The notes under the pieces were generated by a model. The model worked only from the letters and a program-made list of their open reading frames with translations, ran no database searches and was not told the DNA's origin. Below are positions 52,801-61,943 of a stretch of DNA of 64,000 bases, in pieces (within the stretch, counting starts at the first letter, position 1; each line of letters begins with the position of its first letter). This DNA is from Mucilaginibacter xinganensis (GTDB lineage Bacteria > Bacteroidota > Bacteroidia > Sphingobacteriales > Sphingobacteriaceae), in contig NZ_CP022743.1 in NCBI RefSeq assembly GCF_002257585.1, forward strand, positions 2,542,001-2,606,000. The letters are read 5' to 3'. A program made the translations under genes and the position numbers.

Positions 52801-54069
52801 ACCCAAAATACCTATAGTATTACAGTAACGCGCCAGGGTGATGCACTGTTAAGTTCGTTAAAGTTTAGCCCGCCGTTAACTATTACTCCGGTGTCAGGTC
52901 CTTATTTTAAGAATTACGTAGGATCATTAAACAGCTCGGTAAGTTCGGTTCAGGTAATGCCGATAGCAGAGGATCCGACCTCAACTATAAAAGTTAACGG
53001 CGTTACGGTAGCTTCAGGTGCTACGTCTGATCCTGTAGCATTGAATATGGGCGCGAATACCATCAATACTGTGGTAACAGCTGCGGATGGGGTTACGACG
53101 AAAACCTACAGCATCGTAATCACCCGTACTTACAGCACCTTGCTAACCTCGCTGAAATTTAACCCTTACATAAAGGCCGTCACCGTATCAGGTACTAATT
53201 ATAAGGACTATACCGCCAATGTAAGCAATGCAGTAAGTTCCGTAACAGTAACACCGGTTGCCCAGGATCCAAGTGCTACTATCACAGTAAACGGCACTAC
53301 TGTAGCATCAGGGACAGCCTCGGCTTCAATCCCGCTGAATGTGGGTGATAATACAATTACTACGATAGTAACTGCACCAGATGCATCCGGGACACGTACT
53401 TACAGCATTGTTATAACAAGAGGCGTAAATGCGCTGTTGTCATCGCTAACTTTCAGCCCGAGAATCACGACAACCACGGTAAGCGGCCCTGATTACAGAG
53501 ATTATACTGCAACGGTAAACAATACGGTAAGCTCAGTAACGGTAACACCAGTAACGCAGGATGCTACCTCAACGGTAACAGTGAACGGCACACCGGTTAC
53601 TTCCGGCACCGCGTCATCAGCTATTTCTCTGAACGAAGGTGATAATACGATTACCACAGTAGTAACAGCGAAGGACAATACCACCACCAATACCTATAGC
53701 ACTGTTATCACCAGGCTAGCACCGCCGGTAGTTGCCTCTACTTACGATGCAACGCTGGTAGCTGTGGCCCCGGTAAGAACACCTGATATACAGGTACACC
53801 AGAACGTATCACCGAATGGTGACGGAAACGGTGACGTGTTGAAAATAGACGGAATTACAGCTTACCCTGAAAATACGCTACAGATTATGAGCCGGAGCGG
53901 CGCTTTAGTTTACGAAGCGAAAGGGTATGACAATGCGACAAAAGCATTTGACGGGCATGCCAGCACAAACGGAAAGTTGCAGGAGCCGGGTACTTATTTT
54001 TACTCATTGGATTATAAGGTAGGCAAAGACGTAGTTCACAAAACAGGGTTTATTGTATTAAAATATTAA
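49855..54069 (+). CDS. Large T9SS-sorted surface protein with cadherin-like repeats
   Basis: A 1404-residue protein. It has a signal peptide (1-27, [11 protein letters not shown]), an NHL-like propeller region (about 30-350), Ig/FN3-like domains (about 365-800), and about five cadherin-like beta-sandwich repeats of 95-100 residues (about 795-1285). These repeats include [35 protein letters not shown] and [13 protein letters not shown]-type sorting domain closes it ([18 protein letters not shown], then [19 protein letters not shown]). This predicts type IX secretion and surface anchoring. PorP/SprF follows 24 bp later, a standard pairing. Probable adhesin. Confidence 0.87.
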   Translation: MKKIFTKVYYAAAVIILFLGATLSVNAQYTAKTLAANVWSSAVAKDGSGNVYVVEAITKNGFNDYAKVLKYTNGTGSPATIYTGNAIPFSNADGQTDDYAFGLAVTSNGDVYVTTTTNYTGTPAFYGNIIKLTNNSGTYAASTFFTGTADLAGFTSLAVDASDNLYCLRYHASSSAGPSGSYEVVEFPASGGVPSTSGATVIYNQLYLNALSSADGYSNITGLAIDPSGNIYVADAFDITSPATDGGHVYKLTKSGNTYTPSTFTTGKRTRALATDAAGNVYATNGTSAGSAYSLVEYAGGSNASPLTLYTNFGTDGNFYPFGIAALSSNNIFVADGSEGGGIDGSLVQLFGPASTAATGVSFSSIGATTATATWSANGNGTSRVAFIANASTGSPAPVNSTTYTANVNFGSGTQIASTGWYCIYNGTGSPANVNLTGLTAGQTYRVMVLEYNGVAGAENYLQTTGTNNPNNFTAQSPVAITSLARAGATPTNASSVSYTATFAGSITGLTASNFSLTTTGVSGASIGTVTGSGTTWTIPVSTGTGDGTIQLNLANATGVSPGITTSLPFAGEVYTIDKTPATLTSGSYFSNNGNSSQYAKVGDNITLSIGYNEVLQSLTMTIGGHAVSVTPSNGNKNWTGVYTETSGDTEGNVPWTLSATDLAGNIRNYSNTDFGTVLIFDKTPPAINIGAPTPAIAGNGAGNPVTYAVTYSDANFNYSTLSTGDITLNATGTATGTVSLSGSGQSYTVTVSNITGLGTLGISIAAGTAADIPGNISVAAGPSGTFNVVSADATLANLSTTAPGGFTPAFDAATTSYTAAVPNNTTTTTVTPTSTDAAATIQVRVNGGSYAAVSNGAASGALALNVGSNPIDVLVTAEDGATTKTYTITVTRAPSINALLSSLTFNPYLKAVTVSGPDYRDYISSVANSVSSITVKPVTQDPTATVTVNGTTVSSGTSSTPIALNIGANVITTVVTAQDGVTQNTYSITVTRQGDALLSSLKFSPPLTITPVSGPYFKNYVGSLNSSVSSVQVMPIAEDPTSTIKVNGVTVASGATSDPVALNMGANTINTVVTAADGVTTKTYSIVITRTYSTLLTSLKFNPYIKAVTVSGTNYKDYTANVSNAVSSVTVTPVAQDPSATITVNGTTVASGTASASIPLNVGDNTITTIVTAPDASGTRTYSIVITRGVNALLSSLTFSPRITTTTVSGPDYRDYTATVNNTVSSVTVTPVTQDATSTVTVNGTPVTSGTASSAISLNEGDNTITTVVTAKDNTTTNTYSTVITRLAPPVVASTYDATLVAVAPVRTPDIQVHQNVSPNGDGNGDVLKIDGITAYPENTLQIMSRSGALVYEAKGYDNATKAFDGHASTNGKLQEPGTYFYSLDYKVGKDVVHKTGFIVLKY

Positions 54070-54093
54070 AAATTCAGACAGGGAAAAAGAGGT

Positions 54094-55008
54094 ATGCGTG
54101 TAAGAACTGTAGTAATGCTGTTGGTTTTGTTTTGGTTGGGGAGAGGGGAGCAGTTGAAAGCACAAAGTCAATCCTTCAGCTTTACACAGTACATGGATAA
54201 CCTGACGCCGTTTAACCCGGCTTATTCGGTGCTTGATCAGGCTTATTCTGTAAATACAATGGCTAAAAAGCAATTTGTAGGAATAGATGGCGCCCCGACT
54301 ACGCTTTTATTAAATGGCAACGTGCCTATTGAATCTATCAACGGAGCGGCCGGACTTATTATTTTTAATGACAAGATTGCAATAGAGCACCAAACAGAAG
54401 TAAACGCCTATTTTTCAAAGGCGATACAATTGGGGCAAAGCGACTACCTTGCCGTATCATTAAATGCAGGCATTCGAAACTATGTGGCTAATTACTCGAC
54501 ACTTGGACCAGAAGATCCTTCGTTTGCTAATGATGTCAGACAAACAAGGCCTAATATCGGCTTTGGTGTAATGTATTTTACTGACTGGTATTACCTGGGA
54601 ATATCTGCGCCGGAACTAACAATAACCAGCCTTGGAACAGCATCTGTACAAAGTACTTATAACTTTAGAAGTCACTATTATTTTACAGGAGCACTGCTGG
54701 CAGATTTGGGAGAGGATTTCAAGTTAAAGCCATCGGTATTGGTTTCTTATGCAAAGGATGTCCCGCTGGTAGCGGATATCTCCGGCATTTTTTATATGAA
54801 AGAAACGCTGGGGCTTGGCGCCGGATACCGTACCAGTCAGAACCTGGCTGCAGGAATTATTACACTAAACCTTGATCAGGTGCATATTGGTTATAGCTAC
54901 CAGTTTGGCACTTCATCAAGTAATCTTGGCGGGTTCAATTTGGCTACACATGAAGTAACACTCAGTTACCGGTTCGGTAAGGGTATCACCAAACGGAAAT
55001 TGTTGTAA
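54094..55008 (+). CDS. PorP/SprF-family outer-membrane protein (T9SS)
   Basis: A 304-residue barrel-like protein with a signal peptide ending LKAQ. It has the family opening FSFTQYMDNLTPFNPAYSVL and the late GLGAGYRTSQNLAAGII, then YSYQFGTSSSNLGGFNLATH and EVTLSYRFG. PorP/SprF proteins capture CHU_C (type B) cargo at the outer membrane; its cargo is most likely the 1404-residue protein 24 bp upstream. A strong terminator follows. Confidence 0.88.
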   Translation: MRVRTVVMLLVLFWLGRGEQLKAQSQSFSFTQYMDNLTPFNPAYSVLDQAYSVNTMAKKQFVGIDGAPTTLLLNGNVPIESINGAAGLIIFNDKIAIEHQTEVNAYFSKAIQLGQSDYLAVSLNAGIRNYVANYSTLGPEDPSFANDVRQTRPNIGFGVMYFTDWYYLGISAPELTITSLGTASVQSTYNFRSHYYFTGALLADLGEDFKLKPSVLVSYAKDVPLVADISGIFYMKETLGLGAGYRTSQNLAAGIITLNLDQVHIGYSYQFGTSSSNLGGFNLATHEVTLSYRFGKGITKRKLL

Positions 55009-55021
55009 AATAAATCACATC

Positions 55022-55064
55022 AAAAAAACGCAGCTTTCATCAAACGATAGCTGCGTTTTTTTTT
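55022..55064 (+). terminator. Terminator after porP/sprF gene
   Basis: A7CGCAGCT (55022-55035) pairs with AGCTGCGT7 (55049-55062); nine T follow the stem base. It closes the plus-strand run that starts with the collar genes or the 1404-codon gene. Confidence 0.85.
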
Positions 55065-55580
55065 GCGGCAGGGCTTATGGGTCGGAAGTACCGCGACAGC
55101 CTTGATCTTTATATAAGTGTGTTTAAGCACCGCCTAACTTGAAGCAAACCGGTTTTAAATTATAGGTCTCGATATGAAAAGGACAAATAAGTATCCTGTT
55201 GAAAATTAATCAGCATGCTGATTCGCGGGTCAGTAAGTGGTGCAAGTTCTGGTTTATGTGGCAATCCGTTGCTTCAAAAGTACATTTTTGACCTTTTTAC
55301 TCTTCAATTTATAGGCTGCATTTAGTCTTAGCTGCCAAATTCAATCCCCTTTAAAACAGAGTGATATTAAGAAATTGTAAAGTGATTATGCTGACTTTCA
55401 TGTTGTGAAAATCAACTGATAATCAGTAGTTAACTCGTTGACAATTGTGGATTACTATTGTTGATAATTTGATAAGTAAAATGCTTTTACATAAAAAAGA
55501 CATTGGAATTGGTATAGTGGCAACATATTTGTCTACCTGGTGTGTATAGAATTATCTATTATTTCACTAAAATCACAACA
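55065..55580. promoter_or_regulatory. Gene-free region and promoter of beta-barrel gene
   Basis: 516 bp with no credible gene. Near its end, TTG at 55504-55506 and CATATTTG at 55524-55531 (17-base spacer, one mismatch to TAnnTTTG) make a plausible promoter for the barrel gene. Nothing else noted. Confidence 0.45.
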
Positions 55581-56114
55581 ATGAAAAATTCAACAAAATG
55601 GATAGCAACGGTAGCAACTGCTGCGGCTATATTTTTCTCCGTAAATGTAAAAGCACAAACTACTGATAAAAGCGCATGGCGTTTAGGTTTTGGGGTTGAA
55701 GGCGGTATCCCTACAGGGAGCCTAAATACTTCGCCGGCATACTCGAAATTTGAGTTAGGCGGAACAGCGAGGTTGCAATATGGAATACAAAAAAACCTTG
55801 CATTAACACTAACTTCCGGTTATTACAACTTTTTTGCTACCCAGGCAGCTAAAGATGTAGGTGGCGAAAGCTTTGGTGTTGTCCCTGTAAAAGTTGGGGT
55901 AAAAGGGTTCTTTACAGAAAACTTATACTTTGGTGCAGAAGCAGGTGCTGGTTTTGAAACCAAATATGACAAGAATACAAAACTTATTTTGTCTCCGGCA
56001 TTTGGATGGGCTAATAAATCATGGGATGTGGGCGTTCGTTACGAAAACCTTTCGGGCCAGAGCGATAGCTACGGTATTGTAGGTTTGCGTTTAGCTTACG
56101 GGTTTTCACTATAA
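55581..56114 (+). CDS. Outer-membrane beta-barrel protein
   Basis: 177 residues from the ATG at 55581; a longer frame from 55542 lacks sense. Signal peptide MKNSTKWIATVATAAAIFFS then VNVKAQ. The mature part has alternating amphipathic strands (WRLGFGVEGGIPTG, GTARLQYGIQKNLALTLTSG, LYFGAEAGAGFE, DVGVRYENLSG, GIVGLRLAYGFSL), the 8-strand OMP_b-brl pattern. Function not specified. A 26-bp perfect palindrome terminates it. Confidence 0.8.
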   Translation: MKNSTKWIATVATAAAIFFSVNVKAQTTDKSAWRLGFGVEGGIPTGSLNTSPAYSKFELGGTARLQYGIQKNLALTLTSGYYNFFATQAAKDVGGESFGVVPVKVGVKGFFTENLYFGAEAGAGFETKYDKNTKLILSPAFGWANKSWDVGVRYENLSGQSDSYGIVGLRLAYGFSL

Positions 56115-56137
56115 TTTCCTCAAATAATATCGTAATA

Positions 56138-56189
56138 AAAAACAACAAAGTCGCCTGACGATTAATCGTCAGGCGACTTTGTTGTTTTT
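56138..56189. terminator. Perfect palindromic terminator
   Basis: Two 26-bp arms meet at 56163/56164 without a loop; the core reads GTCGCCTGACGATT. A5 and T5 at the outer ends allow both directions. It serves the barrel gene and perhaps the convergent aminotransferase gene. Confidence 0.85.
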
Positions 56190-56234
56190 GAAATACTAAC
56201 TTAAGATCGGTGCAAGAAACCGGGGGAATAAATA

Positions 56235-56271
56235 AAAACGCCCAATTGACGATATGTCCTTTGGGCGTTTT
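56235..56271 (-). terminator. Terminator of aminotransferase gene
   Basis: AAAACGCCCA (56235-56244) pairs with TGGGCGTTTT (56262-56271) over a 17-base loop, 23 bp past the aminotransferase stop on the minus strand. Confidence 0.75.
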
Positions 56272-56294
56272 ACTATTTATGAACAGCTATCTGT

Positions 56295-57488
56295 TTATTT
56301 CAACTTTCCTAAAGCTTCCTTTACTCTTTTCATCGCTTCAATCAACTTGTCCTCGGCCGCAGCATAGCTTATGCGGATAGATTTTTTATCGCCAAAAGAA
56401 TCACCGCCAACGGTTGCAACGTGTCCTTCTTCTAATAAGAAGATGCTCAGTTCATCAGCATCGTTAATTGTTTTTCCGTTATAGCTTTTTCCGAAAAATG
56501 AAGTTACGTCGGGGAAAAAGTAGAATGCTCCTTCGGGCAGGTTTACTTTTATGCCATCAATTTCTTTTAATAAGCTATAAACCAGGTCGCGGCGCTTTTT
56601 AAAAGCTTCGCGCATTTCTAAAACAGATTCAAGTCCGCCTTCGTAAGCGGCAATCCCGGCGCGCTGTGTAATTGAACAGGTGCCAGATGTAATTTGTCCC
56701 TGCATTTTATCACAAGCACTTGCAATTTCTTTATTTGATGCAGTGTAGCCAATTCTCCAGCCCGTCATCGCAAAGGCTTTTGACCATCCATTGATAATAA
56801 TCACGCGATCTTTAATGCTATCAAACTGCGCAATTGACTCGTGTTTGTCAACAAAGTTAATATGCTCGTAAATTTCGTCAGATAAAATGTAAACCTGCGG
56901 ATGTTTTTCAAAAACTTTGGATAATCCTTCCAGTTCGCTTTTACTGTAAACACTGCCCGTTGGGTTACATGGCGATGAAAACATAAAAAGCTTGGTTTTG
57001 GGCGTTATAGCTGCCTCAAGCTGTGCTGGTGTTATTTTAAAGTCCTGCTCAACAGGTGCTTCAATAAAAACGCTAACACCTTCTGCAAGTTTTACAACTT
57101 CAGAGTACGAAACCCAATAAGGGGTAGGAATAATTACTTCTTCGCCAGGGTTAACTAAACATAACACCGCATTGGCTATTGCCTGTTTGGCTCCTGTTGA
57201 AACTACGATTTGGCTGACATCATAATCAAGCCCGTTCTCATTTTTGAGCTTGGCTACAACCGCTTTCCTTAGTTCAGGGTAACCTGATACTGGAGTATAA
57301 TACGTGTAATTCTGATCCATGGCCTGTTTGGCAGCTTCCTTTATATGCTCCGGGGTATGAAAATCAGGTTCGCCGAAGCTAAGGCTGATCACATCTACAC
57401 CTTTTGCAGCAAGTTCGCGGCCCATTTTGGCCATTTTAATAGTCGCTGATTCAGACAGGTTATTGATCCTGTTACTTAATGTACTCAT
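56295..57488 (-). CDS. Class I PLP-dependent aminotransferase (aspartate-type)
   Basis: A 397-residue cytoplasmic fold-type I enzyme. PLP Lys is K237 in NGWSKAFAMTGWRIGY. Other landmarks are SLSFGEPDFHTPEHI, TGAKQAI near 98-104, PTPYWVSY, SSPCNPTG (171-178) and SDEIYEHI. It fits the AspC-like Iγ group that makes aspartate or acts on aromatic/branched substrates. Monocistronic, with a terminator downstream. Confidence 0.88.
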   Translation of the reverse strand: MSTLSNRINNLSESATIKMAKMGRELAAKGVDVISLSFGEPDFHTPEHIKEAAKQAMDQNYTYYTPVSGYPELRKAVVAKLKNENGLDYDVSQIVVSTGAKQAIANAVLCLVNPGEEVIIPTPYWVSYSEVVKLAEGVSVFIEAPVEQDFKITPAQLEAAITPKTKLFMFSSPCNPTGSVYSKSELEGLSKVFEKHPQVYILSDEIYEHINFVDKHESIAQFDSIKDRVIIINGWSKAFAMTGWRIGYTASNKEIASACDKMQGQITSGTCSITQRAGIAAYEGGLESVLEMREAFKKRRDLVYSLLKEIDGIKVNLPEGAFYFFPDVTSFFGKSYNGKTINDADELSIFLLEEGHVATVGGDSFGDKKSIRISYAAAEDKLIEAMKRVKEALGKLK

Positions 57489-57845
57489 ATAATTTTCTCT
57501 TATTGCGGCAAATATAGAAAAACTCCTATGTCCTAAGTAATTAGTGTTAAGAGTTTTATTCCTTTTGATGAAGAAAATGCGTGATTGCTGTTGCTTAATT
57601 TTAGAAAAAACTAAATATGATCTGTTTTTTTAATCTTATTACTCAAGAATTTCAATCGTTCTGCTTAGTGCTTTACAAAACTCTTAATTCTTTAATACAT
57701 TTTGATTTTTTTGGCTGACAAGAAATTACCATATTAACTAAAAGCGCTAATGCTCAAACCATTCGGCTGTATTTCACCACTTAAAGTTAAAAACTATAAA
57801 CTTAACAGTTAAAATATATATTTTTGCGCCCTAAATAATATAGTT
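57489..57845. promoter_or_regulatory. Divergent intergenic region, promoter of CDF operon
   Basis: 357 bp without a gene. It holds promoters for the aminotransferase (minus) and the CDF operon (plus). TATTTTTG at 57819-57826 is an exact TAnnTTTG -7 box 19 bp before the CDF start codon. No clear -33 TTTG. Confidence 0.5.
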
Positions 57846-58817
57846 TTGAGAGAGCAAAAAAGGATTATACTAACGGCATTAATAGTAGGTGTAGTCTTGA
57901 TGCTTGCAAAATTTGGAGCTTATTTTTTAACGGCATCCAACTTTGTACTTACTGATGCAGCCGAAAGTATTGTTAACGTACTTGCAAGTTCTTTTGCATT
58001 TTTTAGTATTTACCTTGCCGCGCAGCCACGGGACGAGAACCACCCATACGGGCATGGTAAAGTGGAATATTTTTCAGTTTTTATAGAAGGCTCTTTAATT
58101 GGCATCGCCGCAATTATCATTATTGTAAAGTCTGTTTATGGAATTTTTTATCCAAATGCCATCCATGACCTTTTAACAGGCGCTACCATAATAGGAGCAA
58201 CGGGTGTTATTAATGGCGCGTTGGGTTACTACATGATAGGCAAGGGTAAAACATTGCAGTCAATCACCATTGAAGCTGACGGCAGGCACCTGATGGCGGA
58301 TATGGTTACCAGTGTTGGTCTTGTAGTTGGCTTGTTGTTAATTCATTTTACCAACGTACTCTGGTTAGACAGCGTATTGTCTATATTAGTTGCGCTCTAT
58401 ATTTTGTTCAGCGGGTATAAACTGGTAAGGCGGTCGGTTTCCGGGCTGATGGATGAGGCTGACTTTGGTGTTGTAACTGAAATAGTAGCAGTATTAAATG
58501 AAAAAAGAAAAGAAGAATGGATCGATATTCATAACTTTCGTGCACAAAAATATGGCAATGAACTTCATATTGACTGCCATTTAACTTTACCAAACTACTT
58601 TGACCTTAATAAGGTTCATGACGAGGTAAAATCAGTAGATGAACTGATAAACAGGGAAGTAACAAAAACCGAACTGTTTATTCACGTTGACCCTTGCCTG
58701 CCCGAATGTTGCCATTATTGCAACGTGCCAAATTGCCCAATTAGGACCGAAGCGAAGACCGAGGACATAACCTGGACGCTGGACAAAATTATCCGCAACA
58801 AAAAACACTTTGAATAA
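57846..58817 (+). CDS. Cation diffusion facilitator (CDF) metal transporter
   Basis: A 323-residue inner-membrane protein with about six helices. Metal-site helices are visible as FVLTDAAESIVN (D/E-rich, TM2) and EADGRHLMADMVTS (H/D, TM5). HPYGHGKVEYF lies after TM2, a family hallmark. The C-terminal cytoplasmic domain is followed by a Cys-rich tail (CLPECCHYCNVPNCPI), which may bind zinc or similar. Start is a TTG at 57846; no upstream ATG is in frame. It overlaps the NUDIX gene by one base. Confidence 0.87.
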   Translation: MREQKRIILTALIVGVVLMLAKFGAYFLTASNFVLTDAAESIVNVLASSFAFFSIYLAAQPRDENHPYGHGKVEYFSVFIEGSLIGIAAIIIIVKSVYGIFYPNAIHDLLTGATIIGATGVINGALGYYMIGKGKTLQSITIEADGRHLMADMVTSVGLVVGLLLIHFTNVLWLDSVLSILVALYILFSGYKLVRRSVSGLMDEADFGVVTEIVAVLNEKRKEEWIDIHNFRAQKYGNELHIDCHLTLPNYFDLNKVHDEVKSVDELINREVTKTELFIHVDPCLPECCHYCNVPNCPIRTEAKTEDITWTLDKIIRNKKHFE

Positions 58818-59257
58818 TGTATCCATTTAACGTACGTGTTTATGGCATTTTAGTAAACGATGCCGGTGAAGTACTGATCAGCGACGAGCAGGAATATGGC
58901 ATGCGCTTTACAAAGTTTCCGGGGGGCGGCCTTGAGTTTGGCGAAGGCTTGATTGATGCATTAAAACGCGAGTTTTTGGAAGAATGTAATATAAACGTTG
59001 AGGTAATTGATCATTTTTACACCACGGATTTTTTTATAAAATCGGCCTTTAATGAGTCACAAATAATAAGTGTTTATTATCACGTTAAGAATAGTGATCC
59101 TATTAATTTTAATATAAAAACAGTTGCATTTGACTTTGACGGGGAAGGGGATGTGCTGCAGGCATTTAGGTGGGTTAAACTGACGAACCTGAATCCGGAA
59201 GATTTTATTTTTTCAACAGATAAATGTGTTGTTGAACTTTTGATAAAAGATATATGA
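58817..59257 (+). CDS. NUDIX hydrolase
   Basis: A 146-residue protein with the NUDIX box GGGLEFGEGLIDALKREFLE then ECNI, matching Gx5Ex7REUxEExGU with Cys-Asn at the last Gly-hydrophobic place. It hydrolyses a nucleoside diphosphate linked to another group; substrate unclear. It starts within the CDF stop and overlaps bioA by 4 bp (ATGA type), so the three are co-translated. Confidence 0.87.
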   Translation: MYPFNVRVYGILVNDAGEVLISDEQEYGMRFTKFPGGGLEFGEGLIDALKREFLEECNINVEVIDHFYTTDFFIKSAFNESQIISVYYHVKNSDPINFNIKTVAFDFDGEGDVLQAFRWVKLTNLNPEDFIFSTDKCVVELLIKDI

Positions 59258-60519
59258 GCTTGGTTGACAGGGATTTAAAAGTAATTTGGCATCCTTACAC
59301 ACAGATGAAAACTGCTTTGCCTCCGATACCTATTGTAAGAGGTGAAGGGGCGTGCCTTTATGATGAAAGCGGTAAGAAATACATAGATGCTGTATCCTCC
59401 TGGTGGGTTAATATCCACGGTCACGCGCATCCGCACATCGCAAAAAAGGTTTCTGAACAATTAAATAAGCTTGAACATGTGATATTTGCAGGCTTTACGC
59501 ATGAGGGCGCCGTTGCATTAGCAGAACGCCTGCTCACTTTGTTACCCGGCAATCAGCAAAAAGCTTTCTATTCAGACAATGGCTCAACTGCTATTGAGGT
59601 GGCTATAAAAATGTGCCTGCAATACTGGCATAACAAGGGCGAAGGGCGCACAAAGATACTGGCCTTTAAAAATGCGTACCATGGCGATACCTTTGGTGCT
59701 ATGGCCGTAAGCGGGCGCAGTGCTTTTACCGCTGCATTTGATTCATTATTGTTTGAGGTAGAATTTATTGATCTGCCAAACAAAGAAAATATAGCCGAGC
59801 TTAAATCTCAGATCTCAGGTCTTAAATCAGAACTTGCCTGCTTCATATTTGAACCTTTGGTACAGGGTGCTGGCGGAATGCTGATGTATGAAGCCCAATA
59901 CCTGGATGAATTAATGAAGCATTGCCGCAATGAAGCTGTATTAATGATTGATGATGAGGTATTTACAGGGTTTGGCCGTACCGGGAAGTCATTTGCCTGC
60001 TATCATGTAACCGAACAGCCGGACATTATGTGTTTTTCAAAAGGGCTAACGGGAGGCACTATGGCTTTAGGTATGACTACCTGCAGCCAGCAAATCTACG
60101 ACGCTTTTTTATCTGACGACCGGTTAAAGACGTTGTTTCACGGCCATTCCTTTACAGCTAACCCAATTGCGTGTGCAGCCGCATTAGCAAGCATGGATCT
60201 TTTTATGGAGCCTGCAACACAATCTAACATCAATCGAATATCGACATCCCACAAGGCATTTTTAGATAAGATCAAACATCACCCTAAAGTTAAAACGGTA
60301 AGACAAACCGGAACTATCGTGGCCCTGGAATGGGAAACGGGAAATGATACTTCCTATTTTAGTTCACTGAGGGATACTTTATACCAGTACTTTTTAAATG
60401 CCGGAATTATATTGCGCCCATTGGGAAACATCATTTATATTTTACCCCCGTATTGCATAACTGATACCGAGCTGAGTTACATTTATAGCAAAATTATGCA
60501 AGCGCTGGAGGAAATTTAA
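59254..60519 (+). CDS. bioA: Adenosylmethionine-8-amino-7-oxononanoate aminotransferase
   Basis: A 421-residue PLP enzyme of biotin synthesis, converting KAPA to DAPA with SAM as amino donor. WHPYTQMK (12-19) is the BioA signature. SSWWVNIHGHAHP (48-60), AFKNAYHGDTFGAM, IDDEVFTGFGRTG and K263 in CFSKGLTGG complete the active site. No other bio gene is in view except a possible linked ferritin-like gene 36 bp downstream. Confidence 0.93.
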   Translation: MSLVDRDLKVIWHPYTQMKTALPPIPIVRGEGACLYDESGKKYIDAVSSWWVNIHGHAHPHIAKKVSEQLNKLEHVIFAGFTHEGAVALAERLLTLLPGNQQKAFYSDNGSTAIEVAIKMCLQYWHNKGEGRTKILAFKNAYHGDTFGAMAVSGRSAFTAAFDSLLFEVEFIDLPNKENIAELKSQISGLKSELACFIFEPLVQGAGGMLMYEAQYLDELMKHCRNEAVLMIDDEVFTGFGRTGKSFACYHVTEQPDIMCFSKGLTGGTMALGMTTCSQQIYDAFLSDDRLKTLFHGHSFTANPIACAAALASMDLFMEPATQSNINRISTSHKAFLDKIKHHPKVKTVRQTGTIVALEWETGNDTSYFSSLRDTLYQYFLNAGIILRPLGNIIYILPPYCITDTELSYIYSKIMQALEEI

Positions 60520-60555
60520 TCCTTCCTCAGTTGGTGAACTTCAATAATAAAACTT

Positions 60556-61173
60556 ATGGAATTAAATAAAATATTGCCTTTAATAATAGCTGATAAAGTA
60601 TTGCATTCCAAGTGGTTAAATACTTTGTCGTTAATGGAAAATACAGGTGCGCGCAAGATCTCGGCCAGTGAGGATCCGCTTACCGTTACCTATATTATCC
60701 TGAAGCATGCTGCTGAAGAGCACCGTCATGCTTTTTATTTGAAAAAACAAATAGAGAAAACCGGCGAAAATGTATGTCCAACTTATGCCCCTGAGTTTCT
60801 ATTGGCTCCGGCTTACAGTAAGTATTATCTTAACCAGCTGGATACACAGGTTAGCAGGTACCTGAAGCAGGCATTAAAACTTGAAGGAAAAGAACTGCGT
60901 TTTGGCGCATACCTGCTGGTAACCTACGCTATTGAAGTACGTGCGGACGAACTTTACCCGGTTTACCAGGAAGCGCTGGAAAATGCAGCGAGTAAGGTTA
61001 ACGTAAAATCAATAATATTGGAGGAAGAGGGGCATCTGGAAGAAATGATAAGTCAGCTAAAAAGGTTTTCGCCCCAATGGGAGGAACACGCTCAAATAGC
61101 CGTTGATTACGAGAGCCGGCTATTTACTGATTGGGTGAATGCCCTGGCGAAAGAATTAATCTTTGCAAACTAA
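60556..61173 (+). CDS. Ferritin-like diiron-carboxylate protein
   Basis: A 205-residue all-helical protein. Likely iron ligands are E55 and H58 (AAEEHRHAF), E127 (YAIEVRADELY), and E157 and H160 (ILEEEGHLEEM): two ExxH motifs and a lone Glu, as in the ferritin/diiron oxygenase fold. No signal peptide. It follows bioA by 36 bp on the same strand and precedes a terminator. Family not recognised by name; a link to biotin precursor oxidation is only a guess from position. Confidence 0.65.
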   Translation: MELNKILPLIIADKVLHSKWLNTLSLMENTGARKISASEDPLTVTYIILKHAAEEHRHAFYLKKQIEKTGENVCPTYAPEFLLAPAYSKYYLNQLDTQVSRYLKQALKLEGKELRFGAYLLVTYAIEVRADELYPVYQEALENAASKVNVKSIILEEEGHLEEMISQLKRFSPQWEEHAQIAVDYESRLFTDWVNALAKELIFAN

Positions 61174-61186
61174 ACTACAGGTAAAC

Positions 61187-61222
61187 AGAAGAGCCGTTTA
61201 CTTTTAGGCAAACGGCTCTTCT
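61187..61222. terminator. Bidirectional terminator
   Basis: AGAAGAGCCGTTT (61187-61199) pairs exactly with 61210-61222 across a 10-base loop, between convergent genes. Confidence 0.8.
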
Positions 61223-61237
61223 AGTAAATTCTATTAA

Positions 61238-61870
61238 TTACTGGGCGCTCAAATCAGCCATTGAACCTCTTGTGTAGTCTTTACCTATTCCAAATGTTCC
61301 GGCAGGTGCTTTTGTATCAGCTATACTTGTAATAGTAATACTGGTTTCCTGGCCTTGCTGAAATGCAGTGTACTGAACCGGGAAGCCGCCAATTTGTTTG
61401 TAATAAACCGGCATAGCGGTTTCAGGAACAGTAAAATCGTTGGTAATCCATACATCGTAAGCTTTGCCGCTTTTGGTGTCTTTAGCTGTTACTTTTTTAC
61501 AGTTAAAGCCAGAGATCTGCTTGGTTTCAGTACCCGGAGTAAACGTAAAACTTGGAAGCTGACTCATCGCTTCTTCAACTTCTGCCGGAGTAGCAATGCC
61601 TGCTTTTTTTATTCCTGCAACCGGAACATCAAGTACTACTGCAAAAAAATCATGCTTTGCGTTACTTAATATTTTTACATTAGCCGGCCCCATAGTTATC
61701 AATGCTGCAGTTGAATCAGCATTAAAGTATTCTTTTACTTCGGCAGGTTGTCCGCGCATTTCGGTGCTAAATGATACAACACCTTCGGTGTATTTTTTTT
61801 GTGCACTTGCACTAAACGCAGTTGCTGTAAGCGCTACGCCCAGGGCAACGTTAAAAAGTTTGATATTCAT
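61238..61870 (-). CDS. Secreted DUF4412-like protein
   Basis: A 210-residue exported protein with signal peptide MNIKLFNVALGVALTATAF then SASAQ. The mature part is beta-rich: KKYTEGVVSFSTEMRGQ, VKEYFNADSTAALITMGPA, ETKQISGFNCKKVTA and AYDVWITNDFTVPE. The order 'GFxCKKV...DVWITxD' is found in DUF4412/GLPGLI-like periplasmic proteins of Bacteroidota. Function unknown. Monocistronic with a shared terminator downstream. Confidence 0.65.
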   Translation of the reverse strand: MNIKLFNVALGVALTATAFSASAQKKYTEGVVSFSTEMRGQPAEVKEYFNADSTAALITMGPANVKILSNAKHDFFAVVLDVPVAGIKKAGIATPAEVEEAMSQLPSFTFTPGTETKQISGFNCKKVTAKDTKSGKAYDVWITNDFTVPETAMPVYYKQIGGFPVQYTAFQQGQETSITITSIADTKAPAGTFGIGKDYTRGSMADLSAQ

Positions 61871-61943
61871 ATTGTAGTTTATTTTAATACAATTTAGATT
61901 TTTAATAGCTCAGATACAAATTTTCCTGATCTTTCTTTTGTTT

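Noticed and set aside
52231..53720. Repeated segments that could suggest a CRISPR or satellite array
   Set aside because: They are about 290 bp units in one long reading frame and translate to cadherin-like domains; no short repeats with spacers occur anywhere in the window.
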